Positions 1 through 8,759 of a DNA stretch of 64,000 nucleotides are shown here, in pieces. The stretch is from Polyangiaceae bacterium. Lineage in GTDB: Bacteria > Myxococcota_A > Polyangia > Polyangiales > Polyangiaceae. Numbering within the stretch: the first letter of the stretch is position 1; each line of letters starts with the position of its first letter. The notes under the pieces are model-generated. The model had not been told where the DNA came from, did no database searches, and saw only the letters and a list, made by a program, of their open reading frames with translations. A program made the position numbers and the translations under genes. Location: positions 1,054,001 through 1,118,000 of the forward strand of contig JAWKRG010000003.1 of assembly GCA_041389725.1 (NCBI GenBank), written 5' to 3'.

Positions 1-1534
1 CCCCTAGCACTTCATCCTCGGAAATGACCGCTGCGCGTTCGATGGCATTTTTCAGTTCGCGAACGTTGCCGGGCCACGCGTGAGCCATCAGCAACTCCAT
101 GGCATCGGGCGCCACACTGCCGACTTGGGTACCGTTGGTGCGGTTCGCCTCCGCGAGAAAGCGCTCCACCAAGACCGGAATGTCCTCGCGCCGCTCGCGC
201 AGCGGCGGAATCGTCAGCGTCATCGCGTTGAGGCGATAGAGCAAGTCCTGGCGGAACTGACCGCTCTGCACTCGAGCTTCCAGGTCACGATGGGTCGCCG
301 CAATGACGCGCACGTCCACTGGCTGCTCTTTCGTGGATCCGACCCGCGTGATCATCTTGGACTCCAGCACACGCAGGAGCGCCGCTTGTGCGCCCAAGGT
401 CAGTTCACCAATCTCGTCCAGGAAGACCGTTCCGCCCTCGGCGCTTTCGAATACGCCCGCGTGCTGCGCCGCCGCACCGGTGAACGCCCCCTTCTCGTGA
501 CCGAACAAGGTGCTCTCCAGCAGGGACTCGGCGATCGCGGCGCAATTCACGCTGAGCAGCGGCCCCGTCTTGCGAGGGCTGGTCTCGTGGATGTAGCGCG
601 CAAGCACTTCCTTGCCCGCGCCTGTCTCTGCCAGCAGCAGCACCGGGATGTGCCCGCGCGCGGCGCGATGCGCCGTGCGATAGAGTTCCTTCATTCCAGG
701 ACTGACGCAGACGGGACCAGCGTCATCCCGCGCCGAGCGCTCCACGACGCGGGAGCCCTCCTCTTCCGCTATTTGCACCGGCTCCCCCTTTTGAGCGCGC
801 CGGAGCGCACCCAGGGCAACCTGGACCAACTCTTCCGCGGAGGTTGCGTGGGAGGGCAGGAGTGCGACCCCGCAGGCAAGCCTGGGTTGCACGGAACTGC
901 ACAGACTCCGCGCCAGGGTGATCGCCTCTTCCAAGCTGGCTTCGGGCAACAGCAACTCGAGGGTGGTCGGGCTATAGGTACCGAGAGAATCGACTACCCG
1001 CAGGTGTTCCTGCACTGCGGGAGCAATCCGCCGCGCTGGCGTGCCGTCCTTGTGCAGCGCTCGAATCATGAGCAGGCCGATGCCCCGACGAAAGTGACGC
1101 GCGCGCTCCACTTCCCTGCTCAGCTCTCGCACGAAGGCGTCGTGATCCGCCAAGTCTCGCGGCCCATCACCGGCCAAGGACAAGAGGTGCAGTGACGCGA
1201 TCACGCTCCCCAACTCGGCTTCCGCGCTCCGGTCGAGCAGCACTCGGGAGATCTTCTCGCCGCGCACACGCGTGCCGTTGGTCGAACCGAGATCTTCCAG
1301 CTCTACACTGCCGTCGTCCAGCAGGCGGAAGCGCGCGTGGCGACGTGACAAGCTCAGATCGTCGATCACGACGTCAGCGTCGTCTCCCCGCCCGACGACT
1401 ACATCCTTGCCCGAACTCAGAGGGATCAGCCGAGCACCTTCGGAGTGGTAGAGCAGCAGCGACACCCGCTCGCGTCGAGGTTCACCGCCGTCGACGGAGA
1501 CCTGGATGGTGGCATTCGTGCCGTCCTCGCGCAT
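1..1534 (-). CDS. FHA-domain sigma-54-dependent transcriptional activator (3' end outside window)
   Basis: This is an enhancer-binding protein that would remodel sigma-54 RNA polymerase. Residues about 30-95 form an FHA domain, a phosphothreonine reader, with the motifs VVGRGDDADV and SRRHARF and the ending LGSTNGTRV. The AAA+ domain begins near residue 290. It has Walker A AETGAGKEV, the sigma-54 contact loop GAFTGA near 346, Walker B TVFLDEIGEL near 365, and the later motifs FRQDLLYRL and WPGNVRELKN. About 511 codons are in the window; the expected C-terminal Fis-type helix-turn-helix lies beyond the left edge. There is no receiver domain, so the signal is probably phosphorylation by a Ser/Thr kinase read through the FHA domain, a common myxobacterial arrangement (inference). 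The start ATG at 1534 follows GAGACGCA. It diverges from the RCC1-like gene, which is a possible target. Confidence 0.95.
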   Translation of the reverse strand, partial: MREDGTNATIQVSVDGGEPRRERVSLLLYHSEGARLIPLSSGKDVVVGRGDDADVVIDDLSLSRRHARFRLLDDGSVELEDLGSTNGTRVRGEKISRVLLDRSAEAELGSVIASLHLLSLAGDGPRDLADHDAFVRELSREVERARHFRRGIGLLMIRALHKDGTPARRIAPAVQEHLRVVDSLGTYSPTTLELLLPEASLEEAITLARSLCSSVQPRLACGVALLPSHATSAEELVQVALGALRRAQKGEPVQIAEEEGSRVVERSARDDAGPVCVSPGMKELYRTAHRAARGHIPVLLLAETGAGKEVLARYIHETSPRKTGPLLSVNCAAIAESLLESTLFGHEKGAFTGAAAQHAGVFESAEGGTVFLDEIGELTLGAQAALLRVLESKMITRVGSTKEQPVDVRVIAATHRDLEARVQSGQFRQDLLYRLNAMTLTIPPLRERREDIPVLVERFLAEANRTNGTQVGSVAPDAMELLMAHAWPGNVRELKNAIERAAVISEDEVLG

Positions 1535-1685
1535 TGCGTCTCATCCTACCAGCAACTGGCGCATCTTCAGAATTCGCAATCCGTCGCGCCTCGAGCGGAC
1601 GGAAGTCGCCCCGATTTCGCGTGCCGCCCCGCTGGTCCATCCCCGCGTTGTCGCGAGGGCGCGTTCTTGCTAACTCGTCGCGGCA

Positions 1686-3716
1686 ATGCGCAAGCGACAC
1701 GTCTTGGTTGGTTGCCAAGGCCTTCTGCTGGCGGCCTGCGGCGCTGGCAGTGCCGCAACACCGCCTGCACCACCTGGACGCCCCCACTCAGCACCAGCTG
1801 TTCCATCGACGGCGGCGGTGGCTGCCACTGCGGCGACGCCCCCACCCTCGGAGCCCGCTCAAGCCAGCGACCTTTGGCTGAGTGACTTTGGCAACTGCGC
1901 GCTGCTGCGAGAGGGTGGGTTGGCCTGCTGGGGTGACAAGCACGCACTGCCGCAGATCGTCCCGAACAGCGCGGACGTAGTCGAAGTGGGGTTGGGCATG
2001 GACGCGCTGATGTTGCACCGCGACGGGAGCCTCTCCGCCCTTCGCTACGGCGGAGAGGTTCGCAGGCTCGCGAAGCTGCGCGACGTCGAGCACGTCGCCG
2101 CCGCGGGCTACCTCGCGTGCGGGCTGTTGCGCGACAAGACGGTGCACTGTTACCGAAACATGGTGTTCGCGACGAGCGAACCCGGGGCGGCTGAACAGAC
2201 GCCGCAGGCGCTCGTCGGCGTGCGTGACGCCAGCTCCCTCGGAGTGGGTCCGTATTTCGCTTGCGTCGTGCGCACCGGCGGCAAGATCGGCTGCGCCCAC
2301 GTTGGCCCCAACTCGGCGAAAGCCACCTACGTGGCTCCCATTCCAGGAATCACGGGCGCCACCCGAGTCGTGGTCGGCGTGAGCATGGCCTGCGCGGAAC
2401 TGAGCGCGGGCGGTGCGCGCTGTTTCTCACTGGGACAGACGAAGCGATGGATCCACGACATCCCCGACGCGACGACGGTCGGTGTGTTTCAAGGCGACGA
2501 CTTCGCAGACTCGGCACTGGTTTGTAGTGCGGCCGGGCAAACCGTCAGCTGCCAGCGGCCGGAACAGACTGGCGGCAGCTACTCCCTACCCGCGCTGACG
2601 AACGTGCAACTGCAGGTGCCCGACGGGGACGAGGTGGTTCGCATCGGCGTCCTGAACCACGCGGTCTGCGCGTTGACCAAGGCTGGCGACATCCACTGCC
2701 AAGGCCACAACATCCGTGGCGCCCTGGGCCAAGCCAATCCACGATTGCTCGAGCGCGCGATGGCCGTGCCGGGCCTGGGAAAAGCACGAGGGATCGCTGT
2801 AGGCGATCGCTTCGGCTGTGCACTCACTCAGAGCCGTGAGGTCTGGTGTTGGGGTCAGTTCCCGACCATCCGAGGCAGCACAGGTGAACAACCGGCGGAC
2901 TCGAGGCCCAAGCGCGTGCCGGGGCTCGCTCGTATCGAGCGTATCGTGGCCACGGAGAGCTATGCCTGCGCCTACGACGAGGGAGGGCGCGCCCACTGCT
3001 TTTTCGGGCCGGAGCAAGAGAACAAACCGCGTGCCGCCTACCCGGTCCCTGCCTTGGACCACGTCGCGCCCGCGGTGTTGCCGGACCTTGGTGTGCTGGG
3101 ACAGGGGATCGCCATCGACGCACAGGGTGGGGTTCTCCTCGGACCGAACCCGGGCTTCGACGACCTCAAGGGGTTGACCCTGAGTCCCGTCGCCGGCCTG
3201 TCCGACATCGCAGAGATCTCCGGCGCGTACTCGCGATTCCTGGTGCGTAGCAAACAAGGACGCGTCTGGATGATGCGGGCACGTCAAGGAAAGCTGGAAG
3301 CAGCTCCGGAACCGGTGCCGGACCTCACTGGCGTGACCGATATCGAAGGCAGCCGCCTGATGCTGCTTGCCAAGGGCAAAGTGGTCCGCATCGACGACGA
3401 TGTTTCCAAGCCAGTGACGGTGGTGGAGAGCAGCGATCTGATGCGACTCGTCGCCGGGCCAGGCGTGTGCGGGCTGACCCGGCAACGAGCTGCGCGATGC
3501 ATTCCCCTTGGCCAGGAACCTGGCGCGGTTCTGTTCGAGCGCGTGAAAGCCATCGAGGCAACCGCAGAAACGCAGTGTGCGATCGACGACGACGATCGCG
3601 TGCTGTGCCGCGGAGCCTGTTCGCGCGGCGAATGTGGCGTCACTCATGGCGTGTACTTCACGGCGACGCCCATGCGAGTGCCTCTGACGAAACCTCGACG
3701 CGCTTCGTCGCCCTGA
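1686..3716 (+). CDS. RCC1-repeat beta-propeller lipoprotein
   Basis: A 676-residue exported lipoprotein. The signal peptide ends in the lipobox LLAAC near residue 19, followed by an Ala/Pro-rich linker to about residue 60. The rest holds degenerate RCC1-type units, each with a Cys-Ala-Leu core and a Cys-Trp-Gly end, for example NCALLREGGLACWG and GCALTQSREVWCWG, then weaker units towards the C terminus. Bacterial RCC1-like propellers are usually binding or scaffold modules, and no catalytic motif is visible. Paired cysteines in the blades fit disulfides in the periplasm or outside the cell. The gene diverges from the FHA/sigma-54 regulator across about 150 bp. I found no convincing GG-N10-GC promoter in that gap, so control by the neighbour is only a suggestion. 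The partner is unknown. Confidence 0.85.
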   Translation: MRKRHVLVGCQGLLLAACGAGSAATPPAPPGRPHSAPAVPSTAAVAATAATPPPSEPAQASDLWLSDFGNCALLREGGLACWGDKHALPQIVPNSADVVEVGLGMDALMLHRDGSLSALRYGGEVRRLAKLRDVEHVAAAGYLACGLLRDKTVHCYRNMVFATSEPGAAEQTPQALVGVRDASSLGVGPYFACVVRTGGKIGCAHVGPNSAKATYVAPIPGITGATRVVVGVSMACAELSAGGARCFSLGQTKRWIHDIPDATTVGVFQGDDFADSALVCSAAGQTVSCQRPEQTGGSYSLPALTNVQLQVPDGDEVVRIGVLNHAVCALTKAGDIHCQGHNIRGALGQANPRLLERAMAVPGLGKARGIAVGDRFGCALTQSREVWCWGQFPTIRGSTGEQPADSRPKRVPGLARIERIVATESYACAYDEGGRAHCFFGPEQENKPRAAYPVPALDHVAPAVLPDLGVLGQGIAIDAQGGVLLGPNPGFDDLKGLTLSPVAGLSDIAEISGAYSRFLVRSKQGRVWMMRARQGKLEAAPEPVPDLTGVTDIEGSRLMLLAKGKVVRIDDDVSKPVTVVESSDLMRLVAGPGVCGLTRQRAARCIPLGQEPGAVLFERVKAIEATAETQCAIDDDDRVLCRGACSRGECGVTHGVYFTATPMRVPLTKPRRASSP

Positions 3717-3831
3717 GCGCATCGCCCTTCGCCGTCAGGCGAGCGACGCGCCGGCCTTGGACGCACATGTCCTAGACCCAATCCAAATGACCAAAGTCAA
3801 CTTGGGCACGGTTCCTGCTAGGCTTCCGGGC

Positions 3832-4485
3832 ATGGTCCGATCTCGCAAGTTTCGAACTCCCTTCGTCATCACCACTGCAGCGGCAGTCTCCACGCTTTCC
3901 CTCGCGGCGTGCGGCGGCAGCACCAATGAGAATGGCGGCACAGGTGGCACAAGTGGGGCAGCCGGATCCGGCGGCAACAGCACGGGAGGGAGCGGAGCGG
4001 CCACGACGGGCGGCAGCGGCGGCGTCGCCGGGTCAGGCGGCACACCGGCCGACGGCGGCGTGTGCCCGCCGGAGATTCCGACGGGCTATCAACAGTGCGC
4101 GCCGGGGCTGAGCTGCAAGTACGACGTCAAGTGCCAGAGCGGCGCGCACGGCATCGTCTACACCTGCGGTGAGTTTGGCTACTGGGACGTGACGGGGCAG
4201 AGCTGCGACAAGCCCTACGACTCGTGCCCGAACACGGATCTGTATTGCAGCGGCTCGACCTGGACAATCCCAGGCGGCACCAACCCACCCGCGCCCTGTC
4301 CAAACGAGCGCCCCGCGCTCGGCGCCGCCTGTTTCTCGGGCGGGCTAGGCGGCGTCTGGGAGAACTGTGGCTACGCTTGCGCGGCGGGCAGCAGCTCCAG
4401 CTGGACGGTGATGAGCTGCAAGTACGATCCCAACGACCCCACCGGTCAAAGCCAATGGACGAGCGACGGCGCCTGCGATCCGTGA
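3832..4485 (+). CDS. Gly/Ser-linker lipoprotein with Cys-containing C-terminal domain
   Basis: A 217-residue exported lipoprotein of unknown function. I chose the ATG at 3832 because it begins a basic n-region (MVRSRKF), a hydrophobic stretch and the lipobox LAAC; the open frame extends upstream but adds no signal features. After the lipidated Cys comes a linker of about 45 residues made of Gly, Ser, Thr and Ala. A compact domain follows with about 14 cysteines, including paired CSGSTW and CKYD elements, which suggests a disulfide-stabilised extracellular fold. It is one of about ten proteins in this window with the same lipid anchor plus flexible linker design. It converges on the next gene with a 16-bp gap. 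Confidence 0.8.
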   Translation: MVRSRKFRTPFVITTAAAVSTLSLAACGGSTNENGGTGGTSGAAGSGGNSTGGSGAATTGGSGGVAGSGGTPADGGVCPPEIPTGYQQCAPGLSCKYDVKCQSGAHGIVYTCGEFGYWDVTGQSCDKPYDSCPNTDLYCSGSTWTIPGGTNPPAPCPNERPALGAACFSGGLGGVWENCGYACAAGSSSSWTVMSCKYDPNDPTGQSQWTSDGACDP

Positions 4486-4501
4486 CGGCCGCTCGTCGCG
4501 A

Positions 4502-5266
4502 TCACAGGCACTTCGAGTTTGGGATGTCGCACGACTTGGAGCAGCACTCGGGGCCTGCGCTGCAGGAGTCGCCGACGAGACCACAGCACAACTTCGTGCC
4601 GCTGCCCATGCATTGACGCCCTTCACAGCACTCGTTCGACGTCTGGCAAACTTCGCCGGGACCTCGGCAGCACGAACCTTTGCAGAAATAGATCCCATCG
4701 CAACACTGCCCCACGACGACGCAGCTCTCGCCCAGCGCGGTGCACTTGCCGCCGCCCGTTCCACCGGTGTTCGTGCCACCGCTGCCGACGTTCCCGGTGC
4801 CACCCGAGCTGGCTCCGCCGCTGCTCGCGTTCGCCGTGCCGCCCGAGCTGACTCCACCGCTGCTCGCGTTCGCCGTGCCGCCCGAGCTGACTCCACCGCT
4901 GCTCGCGTTCGCCGTGCCGCCCGAGCTGGCTCCGCCGCTGCTCGCGTTCGCCGTGCCGCCCGAGCTGGCTCCGCCGCTGCTAGCGTTCGCCGTGCCGCCC
5001 GAACTGACTCCGCCACTGCTCGCATTCCCGTTCCCGCCTATGCCCGCTCCACTACTTCCGCTCGCGCCGCTGTCGGCGCAGCTGCAGGTTCCCCAGAAGC
5101 CGTCAGCCTCGCACGCGCGAGAGCCTATGCACTTTCCAGGGCCGACGCAGTCCTCGACGGCTCCTGCGGTCCTGCACTCGCTGCGCTCAAGCACTGCCGA
5201 ACTCGACGAGGAGCAGGCGCACACCCCCGTACCAACCCACGCCACCAACGCCAACAGCAGACGCAT
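4502..5266 (-). CDS. Lipoprotein with 13-residue tandem repeats and knottin-like Cys domain
   Basis: A lipoprotein of 254 residues. The chosen ATG at 5266 gives MRLLLALVAW and a lipobox ending at a Cys near residue 18; an in-frame GTG lies 18 bp upstream at 5284. A first Cys-rich stretch (about 30-65) is followed by a Gly/Ser linker made of six tandem copies of a 13-residue unit of the form ASSGGVSSGGTAN, encoded by a 39-bp DNA repeat. The C-terminal 80 residues carry repeated CC-containing modules (GQCCDG, GSCCRG, NECCEG, LCCG, PECC). The spacing recalls inhibitor-cystine-knot domains, as in some secreted toxins and adhesins, but this is a pattern resemblance only. Function is unknown; location is probably the outer membrane or cell surface. 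Confidence 0.82.
   Translation of the reverse strand: MRLLLALVAWVGTGVCACSSSSSAVLERSECRTAGAVEDCVGPGKCIGSRACEADGFWGTCSCADSGASGSSGAGIGGNGNASSGGVSSGGTANASSGGASSGGTANASSGGASSGGTANASSGGVSSGGTANASSGGVSSGGTANASSGGASSGGTGNVGSGGTNTGGTGGGKCTALGESCVVVGQCCDGIYFCKGSCCRGPGEVCQTSNECCEGRQCMGSGTKLCCGLVGDSCSAGPECCSKSCDIPNSKCL
4800..5033. repeat. Six tandem copies of a 39-bp coding repeat
   Basis: The units start at 4800, 4839, 4878, 4917, 4956 and 4995. Units 1-5 are nearly identical, and the sixth has several substitutions. Because 39 is divisible by three, copy-number change alters only linker length in the host lipoprotein. Units 1, 4 and 5 share one variant and units 2 and 3 another, which suggests unequal exchange or slippage. 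Confidence 0.95.
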
Positions 5267-5337
5267 TCGAATCGGTTGTATCACGAAGTGGGGTCTTCGG
5301 CCATGCTAGCACTCAGGCTAGAAGCGGTGCGCAGCGG

Positions 5338-5616
5338 TCATTCCACCAGTTCCGCTTCGTCCAACAGGGATTGCGCGAGCGATTCGAGCCCGGCGCGGCC
5401 CAGGGTGTCCGAGCGTGGCACGGTCGCAATCACGTAACTCATGGCGCGTTCCAGCTGTGTGCGACCCGGGTAGGCGCGCAGGTCGACGCGGCGCCGAAGC
5501 GCGCGCGCGCGCGGCGCGACATCGGGCACGGGAGTAGGTGCGTTCACGTGCGACTGAGAACGTTCGAAGGCGTTCTCGGGGAAAGCGAACATTTCGGCGC
5601 GAGAGAGAATGGCCAT
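5338..5616 (-). CDS. Small hypothetical protein downstream of pilQ
   Basis: A possible 92-residue protein that I do not recognise. It starts with MAILSRAEMFAFPENAF and has a basic, Arg-rich middle and an acidic, helical C terminus (LESLAQSLLDEAELVE). There is no signal peptide, membrane segment or Cys. It is on the same strand as the pilMNOPQ genes and starts 65 bp beyond the pilQ stop, so it could be read through from that operon. The frame is unspoiled and has coding-like third-position GC, but no clear ribosome-binding site is visible, so it may not be a gene. Confidence 0.45.
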   Translation of the reverse strand: MAILSRAEMFAFPENAFERSQSHVNAPTPVPDVAPRARALRRRVDLRAYPGRTQLERAMSYVIATVPRSDTLGRAGLESLAQSLLDEAELVE

Positions 5617-5681
5617 GGGACTCGCACGGATAGCTCGCGAGCGTCGAGTCGGCCAAGTTGTCGACGCTGATCCGCTAGCTA

Positions 5682-8003
5682 CTAGCGGCCCAACGCTTCG
5701 GCGCGGTTGACGATGCGCGGCGTCAGGAAAATCACGAGTTCGCCGCGGGTGTCACTGGCGCGGCGCCGCTGGAACAAGAGTCCGATCAGCGGGATGTCGC
5801 CGAAGAAGGGCACCTGGTCCAAGTTGCGACCCGTGTTGCGGGTGAAGATGCCGCCGATGACCGCGGTGTGACCATCCATCACCAGCAGGTTGGTCTCGGC
5901 CTCACGCTTCAGAATGGTCGGATCGCCACGAGCGGAGGTCTGGTTGAAGTCGGGCTCGTCTCGGTTGATCTTGACCTTCATGCTCACGCTGCCGTCCGCA
6001 GTGACGTGAGGCTTGACGAGCAGCTGCAGCTTGGCTTCTTGGAAAGTGGTCTGCACGCCCTGAGCGCTGATCTGGGAGAACGGGATCAACGTGCCCTGAG
6101 AGATACGCGCTTCGTGGTTGTCCAGGGTCAGGATGCGCGGGCTGGAGAGAATACGCAGCATACCGCTCGACTCGGCGGCGGAGAGACGCACGGCGAGGTT
6201 GATGGTGTTGTCGATGGACCCGAAGGACAAACCGATGGCACCACCTTGACCGGTGCCTACCGTGGCCGGCAGGTTCACCGCGAAGTTCGGGTTCTGCACG
6301 GTGTTGGTGAAGGGAGACAGACCGCCTGTCGGCGTGTTCGTGTCGCTGGCACCGCCGACGACGCCGACCGAGTTGGGGAACACCAGACCCGTGGGATTGC
6401 CCGTCGCGGCGGAGAAGGTCGCGTCTCCACCCCACTGGATACCGACATCGCGCAGGTATCGGCTCGTGGCCTCTACGATGCGGGCCTCCACCAGCACCTG
6501 AGGCGTCTGGGTATCCAGCGAGCGCGTGAGCTCTTCGATCTGGTTCAGGTTGCCCGCGACGTCACGCACGATCATCACGTTGGTGCGCTCGTCCACCGCA
6601 ATGCTGCCGCGCTCGCTGAGCAGGTCTTTGGCGCGGGCCTGCACGTCGCCTGCGTTGGCGTAGCTGACGGGGATGAGGCGCGTCTCCAGGGGTGCGAGCT
6701 GCATCTCTTGTTTGCGCCGCGCGATGGCCATCTCGCGCTCTTTCTCGAGATCGGCCAAGGGGGCGACGCGGATCATGTTGCCCTGGCGCACCATGCCCAA
6801 GCTCTTGGCCTGCAACACGATGTCCAACGCCTGATCCCAGGGAACGTTGCGCATGCGGATCGTGACCGTGCCACTCACGTTGTCGGCGGTGACGATGTTG
6901 ACTCGCCCGACGTCGGCGATCAGCCGCAGCACGTTGTGGATGTCCGCGTCCTTCAGGTCGAGATCGATGCGCCGGCCCGTGTAGCCGCGACGCTGCCCCA
7001 GTACCAGATTGGAAACGCCGGCAGCGTCGTCCGCGGCTGCGACTTGCTCCGCAGCGGCTACCTGCTCCGCCATCCCGGCGGGAACACTGTCGAGGACCTT
7101 GGGCACGTCCGAGTAGTCCTCTTCGACGTATACCGTGCGGGTCTTGCGTGCAGCGCCCCCGTCCTTGGCCACACCTGTCAGGCTAGAGGGCAGCGAGCCT
7201 GGCGCGGCGAAGGACCACACCAGCGTCTTGCCGCGTCGTTGCACGCGCGTCTCGGACGCGTCCGCCTCCACCTCGATCACAACTTCGTCGCTCTTGCCCT
7301 TGGGCGAGTAGCTCGAGATCGCTTTGACGCGCCCGCCGAAGGCAGACGTGTCCAGCGTGCGCATCAGCGCCTCGGGCAAACTCGACTTCAGCAACAAGCG
7401 CACCCCACCCTTGCCGGCGGCTTGCTGCCGAAAGCTCGTGGCCTCCGACAAGTCGATGATCACTTTGTCTTCGAGGGTACCGTGCTCGAAGCGAATGTCC
7501 GAGACGCGAGCGAGTTCGGTGCTCGGCGCGGACGCTTCCGGAGCCTTGGCTGCGCGCTTTTGGCTCAGGACACCGAGCGGTCCCGGCGCGAAGTACATCA
7601 CCAGCTTGTCGCCATCGACGCGCACGGAATAGCTGGCGTCCTGCAGCAACGTGATCATCACACGCGTGGTCTTGCCCGTGGGTGTGTTGAAGGTCTGGTT
7701 CATCACGCCGCCGACGACTCCGGCTGGCTTGGTGAGGGCCCCCGGTACACCCTTCAGCGTCGCATTGGGAATGTCGACGATGAGGCGGCGGCGCTTCTTG
7801 TCCAAGCGCGCCGTGAAGGTGGGCGCGGCCGTGAAGCTCATCTCGACACGCGCGGCCCCCTTTTCGTCGACCTGGGTCAGCTCCAGGTGGGTGGCGTAGC
7901 GGGGCGCGGAGCTCGCCGCAGAGGCCACGGATGCAGGCAAAAAGACGGAAAGAGCGAGTCCTAGCGCGAGCGTGCTGGTGAGTCGGGGCGAGCTGAACCG
8001 CAT
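5682..8003 (-). CDS. pilQ: Type IV pilus secretin PilQ
   Basis: PilQ forms the outer-membrane ring through which the type IV pilus leaves the cell. The 773-residue product has a signal peptide (about 1-29, ending ASVASA). Two peptidoglycan-binding AMIN-type regions follow (about 35-135 and 165-275), then an STN/N0 domain near 345-400 (YTGRRIDLDLKDADIHNVL), an N1 domain, and the secretin core (about 500-770) with the typical ending GDIPLIGLLFQRR and LVIFLTPRIV. The ATG at 8003 has the ribosome site TGGAGA eight bases upstream. It is last in the pilM-N-O-P-Q order, as in other bacteria. A 150-bp gap separates it from pilP, so it may have its own promoter as well as read-through. Confidence 0.97.
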   Translation of the reverse strand: MRFSSPRLTSTLALGLALSVFLPASVASAASSAPRYATHLELTQVDEKGAARVEMSFTAAPTFTARLDKKRRRLIVDIPNATLKGVPGALTKPAGVVGGVMNQTFNTPTGKTTRVMITLLQDASYSVRVDGDKLVMYFAPGPLGVLSQKRAAKAPEASAPSTELARVSDIRFEHGTLEDKVIIDLSEATSFRQQAAGKGGVRLLLKSSLPEALMRTLDTSAFGGRVKAISSYSPKGKSDEVVIEVEADASETRVQRRGKTLVWSFAAPGSLPSSLTGVAKDGGAARKTRTVYVEEDYSDVPKVLDSVPAGMAEQVAAAEQVAAADDAAGVSNLVLGQRRGYTGRRIDLDLKDADIHNVLRLIADVGRVNIVTADNVSGTVTIRMRNVPWDQALDIVLQAKSLGMVRQGNMIRVAPLADLEKEREMAIARRKQEMQLAPLETRLIPVSYANAGDVQARAKDLLSERGSIAVDERTNVMIVRDVAGNLNQIEELTRSLDTQTPQVLVEARIVEATSRYLRDVGIQWGGDATFSAATGNPTGLVFPNSVGVVGGASDTNTPTGGLSPFTNTVQNPNFAVNLPATVGTGQGGAIGLSFGSIDNTINLAVRLSAAESSGMLRILSSPRILTLDNHEARISQGTLIPFSQISAQGVQTTFQEAKLQLLVKPHVTADGSVSMKVKINRDEPDFNQTSARGDPTILKREAETNLLVMDGHTAVIGGIFTRNTGRNLDQVPFFGDIPLIGLLFQRRRASDTRGELVIFLTPRIVNRAEALGR

Positions 8004-8153
8004 GGGTTATCTCCATATCGAGCACGACGAAACCCTTTTCCGCCGAGTCGAACGCTTCGTATTGCCATCCTAAGCGGGCGCGTTTCTTTCACCCAAAAAA
8101 GGCGCGCAACTTTTCTAGGGCTCGTGCGAAGCGCCCATCGCCTGCATGCAGCG

Positions 8154-8759
8154 CTAGCCGCCTTCGACGATGGTGCCCTCGGGGCGCAGCGGGATGACCC
8201 GCGTCGCACTGGGCACGTCCGGGTTCTGCGGGTCCTCGCGTATCAACACGACGTCTCCGTCCCGGATCCGATCCACGCGCCAATTGATCTCGTAGGCAGC
8301 GCCCGTTCCACTTCCCCCGGCGACCACCTCTGGACGACCGATGAACTGTCCGCGCTGAATGACATGGCCCTTGCCCGTGGGGTCCACCAGCATGGCTTTC
8401 GCCGGATGGATCCCGGTGACGATGCCCACCAGTTTCAGCTCGTCCACGGCGTACTGATCGAGGATGACCTCGCGCTGGCTCTTGGCTTTGCCCTTGGCCT
8501 CGTCCATGAAGGTGTTGGCGAAGGAGCGGAAGGGATCGCGGCTGCGCTCGCTCTCGGCGAACTCGGCCTCTTGAAAGTCGATCTTGGGTGGAGCTGCAGT
8601 GCCATCCCCGGTGCCGCCGTCGGGCACGGCACCAGCTGGGGCGGCGGCGCTCGCTCCGCCCTGGGTTGCGGCGCTGGTGACGATTTCCTCGCCGCAACCG
8701 GCTATCAGCACGGCGGCAACCAGTCCGAGCACAGGACTTGCCGAGCGTCGGAACATCAT
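8154..8759 (-). CDS. pilP: Type IV pilus lipoprotein PilP
   Basis: PilP is the inner-membrane lipoprotein that links the PilN-PilO complex to the PilQ secretin. This 201-residue protein has a signal peptide and lipobox LIAGC near residue 21, then a disordered Ala/Gly/Pro stretch to about residue 60. The PilP core follows, recognisable from FAESERSRDPFRSF, LDQYAVDELKLVGIV and AMLVDPTGKGHVIQRGQFIG, and ends with a beta-rich segment. Its ATG overlaps the pilO stop by four bases, which suggests translational coupling. Confidence 0.95.
   Translation of the reverse strand: MMFRRSASPVLGLVAAVLIAGCGEEIVTSAATQGGASAAAPAGAVPDGGTGDGTAAPPKIDFQEAEFAESERSRDPFRSFANTFMDEAKGKAKSQREVILDQYAVDELKLVGIVTGIHPAKAMLVDPTGKGHVIQRGQFIGRPEVVAGGSGTGAAYEINWRVDRIRDGDVVLIREDPQNPDVPSATRVIPLRPEGTIVEGG

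Noticed and set aside
4800..5033. 39-bp tandem units as a CRISPR array
   Set aside because: The units are contiguous with no spacers and lie in frame inside a coding region.
5868..7964. Open frame of 698 codons on the plus strand opposite pilQ
   Set aside because: It is fully antisense to a conserved secretin gene, and its product is rich in His, Arg, Gln and Gly with no domain; long antisense frames are common in this GC-rich DNA.
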